Position numbers and translations under genes: made by a program
Notes under the pieces: model-generated
Seen by the model: only the letters and a program-made list of their open reading frames with translations
Databases searched by the model: none
What the model was told of the DNA's origin: nothing
DNA from: Fundidesulfovibrio soli
Lineage (GTDB): Bacteria > Desulfobacterota > Desulfovibrionia > Desulfovibrionales > Desulfovibrionaceae
NCBI RefSeq assembly: GCF_022808695.1
Contig: NZ_JAKZKW010000015.1
Span: 31,177-95,176 of the forward strand
DNA length: 64,000 nucleotides
Direction: 5' to 3'
Shown: positions 17,510-26,615 of the stretch, one piece after another
How positions within the stretch are numbered: the first letter of the stretch is position 1
Layout: each line of letters starts with the position of its first letter

Positions 17510-18268
17510 ATGCCGTATCCGTTGGAATTTCTTCCTGGACATGAGGCGACATTTCTACTGGAAACCATTCAGAAACTCATAACAGCAGATTCAAGGGAGA
17601 CATACATATCGATCATAAAATCACTCAACAGCATAATCCCGTATGATTTTGCCACCTCAGGGTTGGTCACTCTCGACAATAGCGGAGCGGTCGTTGGCTA
17701 TGATCTGCTGAATATCAATTTTACGGAACAGTGGATCTCCGCTTATGCTGAGCAAAAAATGTACAGCATCGATGTGACTGTTGAGGAGAATTTTAGATAC
17801 TACAAAACGCAGTGCTGGCGCGAGACGTACAAGAAGTATGACAATCCCAGAAAATTGTTGTCCTTTGCGCATGACTTCAATTTGCTCAACGGCTACTCCT
17901 GTGGCGCGAAGGGTTTTGGCCTCTTTAAAAAGCCGAGCATGATTTCATTTGTTTGGAACTTCAATAAAAACTGCGAACATATTTCCGGGCTGATAGAATA
18001 TTTGACGCCGTTCATCCATGTCGCACTGAGCAACGTGTTGCATGCGCAAGCGGCAATGTCCGCCAGCGGTTTGTTGACCAAGAGGGAAAAGGAAGTTGTG
18101 TCGTGGCTTAAAGAAGGAAAAAGTTCATGGGAGATGTCAGAAATCTTGAAGGTGAGCGAGTCGACGATCAATTTCCATGTGAATAATATCATGCAGAAGC
18201 TTGACGCGGTCAATCGGGCGCAAGTCGTTGCTATTGCGTTACGGAATGGAATTATAGACTTTGATTGA
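17510..18268 (+). CDS. LuxR-type quorum-sensing regulator (solo)
   Basis: A 252-residue transcription factor with an N-terminal autoinducer-binding domain (about 1-165) and a C-terminal LuxR helix-turn-helix (LTKREKEVVSWLKEGKSS then WEMSEILKVSESTINFHV). Conserved ligand-domain aromatics are suggested by QWISAYAEQKMYSIDV and QCWRETYKK, though the usual DP pair is DV. No luxI synthase lies in the window, so it is a solo that may sense foreign or other signals. GGAAGGA precedes 17510; 17405 is an alternative start. Codon use and base content are clearly more A+T-rich than the neighbours, indicating transfer. Confidence 0.8.
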   Translation: MPYPLEFLPGHEATFLLETIQKLITADSRETYISIIKSLNSIIPYDFATSGLVTLDNSGAVVGYDLLNINFTEQWISAYAEQKMYSIDVTVEENFRYYKTQCWRETYKKYDNPRKLLSFAHDFNLLNGYSCGAKGFGLFKKPSMISFVWNFNKNCEHISGLIEYLTPFIHVALSNVLHAQAAMSASGLLTKREKEVVSWLKEGKSSWEMSEILKVSESTINFHVNNIMQKLDAVNRAQVVAIALRNGIIDFD

Positions 18269-18301
18269 TTTGAGAGGTTTCAAGTTCGTGCGAGCGGTGC
18301 A

Positions 18302-18550
18302 TTAGGTGTTGTTCCGTGGCCCGCGCAACTCCAGGCTGCTGCCGCCGGCCATGATGGATTGCGAATGATGCATTTTTGTGCCTGAATTGCTGCCGGCACC
18401 ACGTTTTGCAAACGAATGCCGTAGCGACTTGATCGTGTGAAGCTCAAGTTCTTTGTATTCAATGTCAATCTTGGCCTTCGTGATCTGCCTCCTGAAATAA
18501 TAGACGGCTACAGCGACAAGCACCAAGAGTATGGCTGTGAGAATATCCAT
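18302..18550 (-). CDS. Small single-pass membrane protein
   Basis: A possible 82-residue protein: a membrane segment at about residues 4-20 (ILTAILLVLVAVAVYYF), then a basic/acidic helix (RRQITKAKIDIEYKELELHTIK) and a polar tail. It resembles phage-shock or accessory small proteins only in shape; no family recognised. It converges on the LuxR gene and shares its lower GC. The ribosome site is weak. Confidence 0.4.
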   Translation of the reverse strand: MDILTAILLVLVAVAVYYFRRQITKAKIDIEYKELELHTIKSLRHSFAKRGAGSNSGTKMHHSQSIMAGGSSLELRGPRNNT

Positions 18551-18956
18551 GTCATGCGCTCTTCGTTGTTGTGCCGCCAGACGCAACCCGGAAGGGGCTT
18601 GGCCAGGCGCGCTTTGCTGCATTCCATCCACATCCGCCAACAGAGCGGGATTGGGTCATTCCTTAGGAAAACCGCGGGAGGGCGTCACCTGGCAAATCTT
18701 ACAGGTGGGTTCAGGCCGGGGTTTGCGGACCCGTTGCTGGCGCACGCTCTCAACGGGGGGGCGGAATTGTCCCTGGTTCAAAGGAAGGCCTGCCGGCCGG
18801 GCCTTCGAACCTGTGCCTGGAGGATTCCGGGGGCCACCGGGCCTGCATCCTTCTCGCGGCCACACGGATGCAAGGGCCAAAGGTGAAGCCCCCCGAGCCG
18901 TGTTCGTCTGTGGATACAGCGCGTCAGTCCGGTTCCCAGCAAGTGCGGGGCGAACG
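18551..18956. other. Intergenic region without recognisable gene
   Basis: About 400 bp. One GC-rich hairpin, GAAGGCC/GGGCCTTC at 18784-18806. No family or promoter recognised. Confidence 0.4.
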
Positions 18957-18988
18957 AAAAAAGGCCGGGGCTTTCGCCCCGGCCTTTC
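18957..18988 (-). terminator. Terminator of the aminotransferase gene
   Basis: Perfect stem AAGGCCGGGGC/GCCCCGGCCTT with loop TTTC; on the minus strand it is followed by six T. It begins 22 bp after the aminotransferase stop. Confidence 0.9.
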
Positions 18989-19010
18989 GCGTTCTATCAC
19001 CGCGCCCCGG

Positions 19011-20234
19011 CTAGATGTCCAGCGCGGCGCCGTTGGCGGGTGCGGCCTTGCCCTTGGAGGATTTGGCCAGCACCTCCTTGAGGCAGCGGCCCATGCGGGT
19101 GATGCCTTCCTCGATGCGCTCCGGCGTGGAGTTGGAGAAGTTGAGCCGGAAGGCGTTGTCCGTGCCGTCCACGTAGAAGGGGCGGCCGGGCACGAAGGCC
19201 ACCTTGTTGGCGATGGCCTTGTTGAACACCTCCTCGGAGTCCACGTCCTTGGGCAGCTCGCCCCAGAGGAACATGCCGCCTTCGGGCTCCGTGAAGCGGA
19301 CCTCCTCGGGGAATTCGCGCCTCATGACCGAAACCATCACGTCGCGGCGTTCGCCGTAGGCCGTGCGGATCGTGGCGATGTGGGCGTCGAGGTCGTTGGT
19401 CTCCAGGAAGCGGTGCAGCACGCGCTGGGCGAAGATGGAGGTGTGCAGGTCCGAGGCCTGCTTGGCCGTGACCAGCTTGTGCATCAGCTCGTTGCCCGTG
19501 GCGATCCAGCCGATGCGCATGCCGGGGCTGGCGATCTTGGAGAAGGAGCCCATCAGGGCCATGCGCTCGCCGTCCAGGAAGGCCCGGATGGGGGGGACGT
19601 CCTCGCCCTTGAAGCGCAGCTCGCCGTAGGGGTTGTCCTCCACGAGGATGGTGTCGCTGTTCTCCATCAGGCGGGCGACCTCGCGGCGGGTGTGGGCGTC
19701 GTAGGTGGCCCCGGAGGGGTTCTGGAAGCTGGGCACCGCGTAGAAGATCTTGGGCCGGGCGCGCAGCTGCTCGGCAAGCTCCACCAGGTCGATGCCGTGG
19801 GGCCCGAGCGAGGCCGTGAGGAAGTTGGCCCCGTAGAGCGAGAAGGCCTGGATGGCCCCCAGGTAGCCCGGACGTTCGATGAGGACGTCGTCGCCCACGT
19901 CGAGCATCACCTTGGCCATCAGGTCCAGCCCCTGCTGGGAGCCGGTGGTGATCAGGATGTTGTCCACCGGTACGTCCATGGACCACTTGCTCTTGTAGCG
20001 CTCCGAAATGAACTCCCGCAGCTGGGGGTAGCCCTCGGTGATGGAGTACTGCAGGGCCTGGGGGCCGCTGTCCTCCAATACTTCGGTGGCGGCGCGGGCG
20101 AAGGCCTTTGCCGGGAAGTGGTCGGGGCTGGGCAGGCCGCCCGCGAAGGAGATGATTTCGGGGTTCTGTGTGACCTTGAGGATCTCTCGGATGTAGGACC
20201 GGCGAACGCCGGCCATTCTGGCGCTGAACCGCAC
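19011..20234 (-). CDS. PLP-dependent aminotransferase (class I/II)
   Basis: A 407-residue fold-type I aminotransferase of the LysN/2-aminoadipate, aromatic-like MocR-related group. It shows EIISFAGGLPSPDHFP (about 26-41), TTGSQQGLDL, VPSFQNPSGATYD, VEDNPYGELRF and the PLP-lysine motif GSFSKIASPGMRIGW (about 228-242), with a C-terminal Arg in NAFRLNFSN for the substrate carboxylate. The start is GTG at 20234, preceded by TGGAGG at ideal spacing and giving VRFSARM; a longer frame to 20300 and ATG at 20216 lack ribosome sites. Amino donor/acceptor cannot be told. Monocistronic, with its own terminator. Confidence 0.88.
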   Translation of the reverse strand: MRFSARMAGVRRSYIREILKVTQNPEIISFAGGLPSPDHFPAKAFARAATEVLEDSGPQALQYSITEGYPQLREFISERYKSKWSMDVPVDNILITTGSQQGLDLMAKVMLDVGDDVLIERPGYLGAIQAFSLYGANFLTASLGPHGIDLVELAEQLRARPKIFYAVPSFQNPSGATYDAHTRREVARLMENSDTILVEDNPYGELRFKGEDVPPIRAFLDGERMALMGSFSKIASPGMRIGWIATGNELMHKLVTAKQASDLHTSIFAQRVLHRFLETNDLDAHIATIRTAYGERRDVMVSVMRREFPEEVRFTEPEGGMFLWGELPKDVDSEEVFNKAIANKVAFVPGRPFYVDGTDNAFRLNFSNSTPERIEEGITRMGRCLKEVLAKSSKGKAAPANGAALDI

Positions 20235-20325
20235 GATGGCCTCCAGATGGTCGATGATGTGCAAAGTTTGGACCCTAGCGGATTTGCCCTCCACCCACAA
20301 CCTCGCAGTGCGGAACAGGCGCCGC

Positions 20326-22005
20326 TCAGAGGCTGGAAGCCAGCAGGAGCACCAGCAGCTGGCCCGCCAGGATGCGCAGGATCATCACCAGGGGGTACAC
20401 AGTGGCGTACACCGCGGCCGGGGCGTCGCTGCCGAGCATCTGCCCGGCGAAGGCCAGGGCCGGGGGATCGGTCATGCTGCCCGCGAAGAGCCCGCACATG
20501 GAGGCGTAGTTGCACTTGAGGAAGATGCGCCCGATGAGCCCGGCCACGAGCAGCGGCAGGAAGGTGATGCAGGCCCCGGCGAACATCCAGTAGAGGCCGT
20601 CCCCGCTGGTGATCGCGCCCACGAAGCGGTCCCCGGCCTTGAGCCCCACGCAGGCCAGGAACAGGCAGATGCCTACCTCCCGCAGGACCAGGTTGGCGCT
20701 GGCGGGCATGTACCAGACCATGCCCCCGAAGTGGTGCAGGCGAGACAAAAGGATGGAGACCAGCAGCGGCCCGCCCGCCACGCCCAGCTTGATGCCCGAG
20801 GGCAGGCCCGGAAGCGCCACGGGGATGGCGCCCACCACCGTGCCCAGCAGGATGCCCAGGAAGATGGGCAGCACCTGGGGGTGCTCCAGCTCCTTGGCGG
20901 AGTTGCCAAGCACCGCTTCGGCAGCGGCGAGCTGCTCCGGTTGGCCCACGCACTGCACCGTGTCGCCCATGTGCAGGGGCAGCTCCGGCCCGGGGGCCAG
21001 CTCCGTGCCCGCGCGGGTGACGCGGGTCACGGTGACGCCGTACCGCTGCGACAGGGCCAGCTCCGGCACGCTGCGGCCGAGCACATCCCGGCGGGAGACC
21101 ACGAAGCGCCCGATGGCCAGGGGGCCGGGAACCTGGGGCAGATCCGTCTCGGAGCGCGGCCCCACGAGCACCCGCAGCTTTTCCAGGTCGGCCGGGCGGC
21201 CCACGGCGTGCAGCAGCATCCCGGAGCGCAGCACCGTGCCGGGGGCGGCCGCGCTCACCTGACCCGCGAGCATGGTTCGGGAGATGGCGACGCCCATCTC
21301 CGCCAGGCCGGGCACGGAGCCCAGGGCCAGCCCCTCCAGGTTGGGGTTGGCCACCTCCAGGGTCATGGTCTCAAGCGGCGGGGAGAGGGCCAGGGCCTGC
21401 TCCTGCATCTGGCGCAGCTCCTCGGCGGGGTCGATGCGGAACAGGGCGCGGATGAGCAGCATCACCAGGATGATGCCGAAGATGCCGAAGGGGTAGGCCA
21501 CGGCGTAGCCCAGCCCGGCCTGCCCCACGGCCTGCTCGGCCAGTGCGGGGGCCACCTCCTTGAAGGCCTGGGAGGCCGCCGCCAGGGAAGGGGTGTTGGT
21601 GGTGCCCCCGCTGAACAGGCCAACGGCGTAAGGCAGGGGGATGCCCCCGTAGACCGCGAAACAGACGGTGACGGCCACCCCCAGCAGCACGATCAGGGTG
21701 GCCACCGCGTTGAGGCGGAAGCCCCTGCGGCGCAGCGAGTCCGCGAAGCCGGGGCCCACCTGCATCCCGATGGAGTAGACGAAGAGGATCAGGCCGAACT
21801 CGCGGGCGTATTCCAGCACCTCGTGCTCAAGGGACAGGCCGAAGTGGCCCAGGGCCAGGCCGCTGAAAAGAACGCCGCCCACGCCCAGGCGGATGCCGCA
21901 GACGCGCACCTGCCCCAGGGCCAGGCCAAGCACCACCGCCAGGCCGAGAACGACCACGGCCTGGGCCGCGCCGTGGGCGAGAAACAATTGGGTGAACCAG
22001 CTCAT
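20326..22005 (-). CDS. AspT/YidE/YbjL family transporter with two RCK_C domains
   Basis: A 559-residue inner-membrane protein of the aspartate:alanine exchanger family. Two homologous membrane halves of about five segments each flank a central cytoplasmic region with two TrkA-C (RCK_C) domains (about residues 205-375), which bind ligands to gate transport. The paired family motifs are YSIGMQVGPGFADSLRRRG and GLFSGGTTNTPSLAAA in the first half, and CVGLKAGDRFV and GLFAGSMTDPPALAFA in the second. The substrate is unknown; AspT exchanges aspartate and alanine, and YidE/YbjL are uncharacterised. Start backed by GGAG. Confidence 0.87.
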   Translation of the reverse strand: MSWFTQLFLAHGAAQAVVVLGLAVVLGLALGQVRVCGIRLGVGGVLFSGLALGHFGLSLEHEVLEYAREFGLILFVYSIGMQVGPGFADSLRRRGFRLNAVATLIVLLGVAVTVCFAVYGGIPLPYAVGLFSGGTTNTPSLAAASQAFKEVAPALAEQAVGQAGLGYAVAYPFGIFGIILVMLLIRALFRIDPAEELRQMQEQALALSPPLETMTLEVANPNLEGLALGSVPGLAEMGVAISRTMLAGQVSAAAPGTVLRSGMLLHAVGRPADLEKLRVLVGPRSETDLPQVPGPLAIGRFVVSRRDVLGRSVPELALSQRYGVTVTRVTRAGTELAPGPELPLHMGDTVQCVGQPEQLAAAEAVLGNSAKELEHPQVLPIFLGILLGTVVGAIPVALPGLPSGIKLGVAGGPLLVSILLSRLHHFGGMVWYMPASANLVLREVGICLFLACVGLKAGDRFVGAITSGDGLYWMFAGACITFLPLLVAGLIGRIFLKCNYASMCGLFAGSMTDPPALAFAGQMLGSDAPAAVYATVYPLVMILRILAGQLLVLLLASSL

Positions 22006-22218
22006 GAAGGCTCCGTCGAGATGTCTCGGCCGGGGCGGCTGCTCCCGGCGCGGCTCGATGCTAGCCCACTTCGCCCCGGAACAGGAAGCGAAACCGGAGG
22101 ATTCCGGCGGCCGGCCCAGCGCGCGGACCGGAGCGCCGTTGACGCGGAGACGCGCCGGACGGTATGATGTGGGAACCGCCGTGCCTCCTGGCGCGGCGCG
22201 CCCCCCAGGAGGCACGCC

Positions 22219-22569
22219 ATGTGGATATTCACCCGAGACGGCTTCTTCTCCCTGTCCGTCACCCCGTTCTGCAAGCCCGGAGACGTGGCCGTGCGCGCCC
22301 GCAGGCGCGAGCACCTGGAGAACCTCATGGCCCGCCACGGCGTCCAGGCCGAGATCATGGTCTTCCCCGAAGCGGACTACCGCTTCCGCATCCAGATACC
22401 CAGGGAGCAGTGGGGCGGGATCATGCGGGCCGAGGGAGAGGGGCTGGACTACGAGTCCTTCAAGGACGCCATGGGCCAGACCGCCGACGACGCGGACTAC
22501 ATGCGGGCCATGTCCGCCACGCGCGCGGCCATCCGCAAGATCCAGATGCATGCCTTGCCCCAGGATTAG
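22219..22569 (+). CDS. Conserved protein of unknown function
   Basis: A 116-residue soluble protein. It matches by eye a widespread uncharacterised family beginning MWIFTxxGFFS and containing ADYRFRIQIP and DYESFKDAM. No catalytic motif is evident. AGGAGG precedes the start. It stands alone between the transporter and the chemotaxis-like group. Confidence 0.65.
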   Translation: MWIFTRDGFFSLSVTPFCKPGDVAVRARRREHLENLMARHGVQAEIMVFPEADYRFRIQIPREQWGGIMRAEGEGLDYESFKDAMGQTADDADYMRAMSATRAAIRKIQMHALPQD

Positions 22570-22668
22570 CCCTGGGGCCGCCGTCAGGACGCCTTCCGCC
22601 GGGCCGCTTGCCGCCGGGGGGAATAGCCGCTACTGTTCCGCCACGTTTTCAGGGGGCGGTTCCGCCCG

Positions 22669-23043
22669 ATGGTGCACCCAATGCCGCAGATCCTCATCGC
22701 TGACGACTCCATGTTTCAACGCTTCGTGCTCACCAAGCTCGTGAAGGACATGGGGTGCGAACCCCTCGAAGCCTCCAACGGGCAGGAGTGCCTGGACATC
22801 GGCCTGGCCGCCGATCCTGACCTCATCGTCCTGGACCTGAACATGCCCGTGCGCAGCGGGCTGGAGGTTCTTGAAGAGCTCCGCAAGGCCGGGCGGAAGG
22901 CGCCGACCCTGGTGGTCACGGCGGACATCCAGTCCACCACGCGCCAGCGCTGCGAGGAGCTGGGAGCGGCCCGGCTCCTGAACAAGCCCGTGGAGGAAGC
23001 CGACTTCCGCGAAGCCGTCCTCCAGCTGCTCGGAACGCGTTGA
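22669..23043 (+). CDS. CheY-like response regulator
   Basis: A 124-residue single-domain receiver. Acidic pair DD in IADDSMFQ, phosphoacceptor Asp in LIVLDLNMPVRSG (about residue 58), Thr in VVTADIQ and Lys in LLNKPVEE are all present. It precedes the CheA gene by 48 bp and is its likely target. The start is uncertain: 22669 has a GGGCGG/CCGCCC hairpin (22654-22667) directly upstream, and ATG at 22681 has no ribosome site. Confidence 0.85.
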   Translation: MVHPMPQILIADDSMFQRFVLTKLVKDMGCEPLEASNGQECLDIGLAADPDLIVLDLNMPVRSGLEVLEELRKAGRKAPTLVVTADIQSTTRQRCEELGAARLLNKPVEEADFREAVLQLLGTR

Positions 23044-23091
23044 GCGCGGGCAGCGCCTTCCCTCCCCCGGGGCCGCCGGACCCAGAACGTC

Positions 23092-24705
23092 ATGGACGAA
23101 TCAGCTCTGTTTGAAATCTTCAGGCTGAGCAGCCTGCAGCAGCTCGCCCAGGCTGAAACGGCCCTGCTCGACCTCGAATCGAGCCCGTCTTCCCCCGCAG
23201 GGTCCGCCCTGGAGGTCCTGTTCAGGGCAGTTCACACCGTCAAGGGCGACGCGGGTTCGCTCAAGCTCACCGGTCTCTCCCAGCTCTGCCACAGCGTCGA
23301 AAACGCGCTCTCCGGCCTGCGCGGCGAGGGGCGGACCCTCTCGCCCGGGGCCGTCACCAGCCTGTTGGTTGTGCTGGACGCCCTCAAGCAGGCCGTGGAG
23401 AGCGGGCAGGATGCTCCGATGACCTCCCTGCGGGGGGGGCTGTTCGCCGGGCTGCTGGAGGACGTGGCCGCCCACGCCCGGTCGGGGCAGCCCGCAGCCA
23501 GGGCCGCATGCGCCGGGCCCGCGCCCCAGGAGGAGCCTCAGCCCCAGGAGCGCGGCGCCGGTGACTTCACCGTGCAGGCCGAGCAGTTGGACCAGATGAT
23601 CGGCCACGCCAACGAGATCATGCTGCTCCAGTCCCGCCTGGCCGCCCTGGCCCAGCGCGACGGCCTGCACGAGTACGCCGCCCTGGCCGACGAGCTGGCC
23701 GGCCGGAACGCGGCCATGGGCCGGAGCGTGCTGGCCATGCGCATGATGCCTTTCTCCCGCGTGGTGCCCAAGTACCGGCGCATCGTGCGCGACGTGAGCG
23801 TGCGCACGGGCAAGAGCGCGGAGCTGCGCGTGTCCGGCGAGCTGACCGAGCTGGACAAGACCGTGGTGGAGAAGCTTAACGTGCCCCTGGTGCACCTGCT
23901 GCGCAACGCCGTGGGGCACGGGCTGGAGACCCCGGAGCAGCGCGCCCTGGCGGGCAAGCCGCCCACCGGAGTGGTGTCTCTGGACGCACGGCAGGAAGGC
24001 GGGGAGATCGTCATCGCCGTCAGCGACGACGGCGCTGGCATCGACCCGCAGGCCGTGCTCAAGCGCGCGAGGGGCATGGGGCTGGCGCCACAAGGCCATG
24101 ATCCGACGCCCCATGAGGCGCTGGAGCTGGTGTTTCTTCCGGGGCTCACGACCAGCGAGGCGGTGGACGACATCTCCGGCCGCGGCGTGGGCCTGGACGC
24201 GGTGCGCGCCGCACTGGCCGCCCTGGGCGGCTCCGTGGCGGTGGAAAGCGAACCGGGACGGGGCACATGCTTCACCCTGCGCCTGCCCGTGGCCCTCACC
24301 CTCATGGAGTGCCTGCGGCTGAGCGTGGCGGACCAGCAGTACTTCCTGCCCCTGGAGTGCGTGCTGCACTGCCAGGAAGGCTCCGGCATGGAGCCGGGAA
24401 CCGCGGCTCACCTGGGCAACTTCAGCCTGTTCGGGCGCAAATGCCCCTGTCTGGCCCTGGACGTGTACTTCGGCCTGCGGGAGCGCAGCCAGTCGCTCAC
24501 GATGGTGGCGGCCCGGCTGGGAGGGGCCGTGTTCGGGATCTGCGTGGACGGGGTGCCGGGGCTCGCCCAGGTGATGGTCAAGCAGCTGGACCGGCCCCTG
24601 ACGGCGGGCGGCTGTTTTCTCGGGGCCGCGCTCAACGACGAGGGCGGCATGTCGCTCATCGTGGATCCGCGCCACGTCCTGCGCCTGCTGCATCCGGAGC
24701 GCTGA
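23092..24705 (+). CDS. CheA-type histidine kinase
   Basis: A 537-residue chemotaxis-family kinase. Order: HPt domain (AVHTVKGDAGSL, phospho-His about 48), Pro/Glu-rich linker, dimerisation helices (about 165-240), HATPase (about 245-395; SDDGAGIDP, GRGVGLDAVRAAL) and CheW-like C terminus (about 400-530). No separate CheY-binding P2 domain is visible. The N-box reads RNAVGHGLE where RNAVDHGIE is usual. No receptor, CheW, CheR or CheB gene lies nearby, so it probably drives an output other than flagellar chemotaxis, perhaps through the neighbouring cyclase. Confidence 0.88.
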   Translation: MDESALFEIFRLSSLQQLAQAETALLDLESSPSSPAGSALEVLFRAVHTVKGDAGSLKLTGLSQLCHSVENALSGLRGEGRTLSPGAVTSLLVVLDALKQAVESGQDAPMTSLRGGLFAGLLEDVAAHARSGQPAARAACAGPAPQEEPQPQERGAGDFTVQAEQLDQMIGHANEIMLLQSRLAALAQRDGLHEYAALADELAGRNAAMGRSVLAMRMMPFSRVVPKYRRIVRDVSVRTGKSAELRVSGELTELDKTVVEKLNVPLVHLLRNAVGHGLETPEQRALAGKPPTGVVSLDARQEGGEIVIAVSDDGAGIDPQAVLKRARGMGLAPQGHDPTPHEALELVFLPGLTTSEAVDDISGRGVGLDAVRAALAALGGSVAVESEPGRGTCFTLRLPVALTLMECLRLSVADQQYFLPLECVLHCQEGSGMEPGTAAHLGNFSLFGRKCPCLALDVYFGLRERSQSLTMVAARLGGAVFGICVDGVPGLAQVMVKQLDRPLTAGGCFLGAALNDEGGMSLIVDPRHVLRLLHPER

Positions 24706-24728
24706 GCGGGGAGGAGGCCGGGAGGAGC

Positions 24729-25748
24729 TCAGGCTTGCGGCGGGGAAGGCTCCGGCGCGCCGGAATCCACATGGACGCGGTTACGCCCGCCGGCTTTTGC
24801 CGCGTAGAGGGCCTGGTCCGCCCGGTAGAGCAGGGCGTACATGTCCATGCTCTCGTGCAGGCTGGCCACGCCCAGGCTCACGGTGTAGCGCACCTCGTCG
24901 CCGTTGTCCGTTAAGTGCGTGCCCGCCTCCACCGACTTCCTGATGCGCTCGGCCACCCGGGCGGCGTCCCCGCTGCAGGCGGAGGGCAGGATGATGAAGA
25001 ACTCCTCGCCGCCGGTGCGCGCCAGCACGTCCGAGGCCCGCAGACCCTGCGAGGCCGCCTCCGCGAAATTCCTGAGCACGTCGTCGCCCACCTGGTGGCC
25101 GAAGCGGTCGTTGATGGACTTGAAGCGGTCCAGGTCCATGGCGATGAGCGCCAGGGGGTTGCCCGTTCGCCGGGACCGGCGGATCTCGGCGTCCAGCCGG
25201 TCGAAGAAGGCCCGGCGGTTGTCCAGCCTGGTCAGGTGGTCCTTGGTGGCCAGCTCGATGAGCTTGGCCTCCATGGCCTTGCGGTTCTCGATCTCGTTTT
25301 CCAGCTCCCTGGTGATGCGCAGGTTGTCGCGCAGGCGGTTGTGCAGCTCAGTGACGTCCTGCAGGGAGAGGATCACCCGCTCCACGTCTCCGTCCTGCCC
25401 CTTCACGCCGTAGGCCACCCCGTGCTGGAGCCGCAGGCTCCCGTCGGGCAGGGGGGAGGGGATCAGGTGGTTGTGCAGGTGGTAGGAGAACACGGCCGGA
25501 GGCCCGCCCAGGAAGATGTCCTCCAGGCGGGACAGCACCGTGCCCCGCTCCAGGTTGGGGAAGACCTCCTGCACCCGGCGGCCGAGCACCTTGTCCCTGC
25601 GCAGGCCGGACCAGAACTCCAGGCAGGAATTGAAGAAGCGGACGCGCATGCCCTGGTCGAGCACGAGGATGCCCAGGGGCAGGAAGTCCATGTGCCGGAA
25701 GGCCGCTTCCTCGTCGAGCTCCCCGGGGTCGCGCAGAAGGCCGTTCAC
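24729..25748 (-). CDS. PAS-GGDEF diguanylate cyclase
   Basis: A 339-residue cytoplasmic protein: PAS domain (about 12-130), short coiled coil (about 135-160), GGDEF domain (about 165-325). The active site is intact (TGGEEFFIILP) and an RxxD inhibitory site (RASD) lies five residues before it, so it should make c-di-GMP from GTP under product control. Start is GTG at 25748 overlapping the CheC-like stop (GTGA), so the pair is translationally coupled. It converges on the CheA gene. Confidence 0.9.
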   Translation of the reverse strand: MNGLLRDPGELDEEAAFRHMDFLPLGILVLDQGMRVRFFNSCLEFWSGLRRDKVLGRRVQEVFPNLERGTVLSRLEDIFLGGPPAVFSYHLHNHLIPSPLPDGSLRLQHGVAYGVKGQDGDVERVILSLQDVTELHNRLRDNLRITRELENEIENRKAMEAKLIELATKDHLTRLDNRRAFFDRLDAEIRRSRRTGNPLALIAMDLDRFKSINDRFGHQVGDDVLRNFAEAASQGLRASDVLARTGGEEFFIILPSACSGDAARVAERIRKSVEAGTHLTDNGDEVRYTVSLGVASLHESMDMYALLYRADQALYAAKAGGRNRVHVDSGAPEPSPPQA

Positions 25749-26362
25749 GAGAGGGTCCCGCGCTCGATGATGGCGTCGATCGAAGCCAGGAGGTTCTCGA
25801 AGGTGGCCACCTGGAAGATGATGATGATTTCTCCTTCCACCACGCCCGACTCCAGGGCGAGGCGGGTCTTGATCAGGAGCACCATGTTGCGCTGGTCGAG
25901 CTGCGGCGTGAAGAGACGCCGCAGGCTGGTTTCCTGGTAATCGGGGGGGAAGTAGTCCACCCGCAGGCCCAGCACATTGACGATGGCCCCCATCACGCCG
26001 TTGAGCACGATGTTGCCCACCTCCTGGATGGTGCCCACGTAGAGCGAGTCCATGTCCATCGTGGTGGTGTCGAAGCCGCCGCCCACCAGCTGGTTCACCA
26101 GCCAGTTGGCGCTGGATTTGGGGAAGAGCAGCCCGGCCCAGCCGCTGAAGCCGCCCTTGAAGCCCAGCCGAACCGAGGAGAGGGGGGTCTCTCCGCGCTG
26201 GGCCAGGAAGTCTCCGAAGTCCTGCGAGTCCCAGGCCAGAATCTCGGGGATGTCCAGCTGCACGTGGGCCTTGACCATCTGGTTGATCAGCCCGGCAGCC
26301 TTGCCGATGCCGATGTTGATCAACTCCCTGAGGACGTCGTGCTGGATGGGGGTGAGATTCAC
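25745..26362 (-). CDS. CheC-like phosphatase
   Basis: A 205-residue CheC/CheX-superfamily protein, which dephosphorylates CheY-type receivers. Both active-site elements (E-x-x-N) are visible: LRELINIGIGKAAGL near residue 12 and VGTIQEVGNIVLNGVM near residue 118. It is coupled to the diguanylate cyclase gene and is the natural counter-player of the CheY-CheA pair on the opposite strand. Confidence 0.82.
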   Translation of the reverse strand: MNLTPIQHDVLRELINIGIGKAAGLINQMVKAHVQLDIPEILAWDSQDFGDFLAQRGETPLSSVRLGFKGGFSGWAGLLFPKSSANWLVNQLVGGGFDTTTMDMDSLYVGTIQEVGNIVLNGVMGAIVNVLGLRVDYFPPDYQETSLRRLFTPQLDQRNMVLLIKTRLALESGVVEGEIIIIFQVATFENLLASIDAIIERGTLS

Positions 26363-26615
26363 TGGGGCGCTCCAGATTCCGGGGATGGGCGGAAAGCTCT
26401 TTTGACGGGGAGGTTTGTAGAACTGTTGCCCGGCCCTTGCAACCCCACATTCAGCCGCGTGCTCCGTTTCTGCATTGAGGCAGAATTCTTCGCGTGCCGT
26501 AACACTACGTATTTAAAAAACTTCACTTCACGACCAGCGCAGTTTGAGGCTATGGTGGGGCCGAAAGACCCGGGCACTCCGCCCTGGCGCAAGCTCATGA
26601 CTGCGGGAGCAAACC

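Noticed and set aside
23101-24693. 530-codon open frame antisense to CheA
   Set aside because: Composition artefact; the protein would be His/Gly/Gln-rich without motifs, and CheA on the plus strand is complete.
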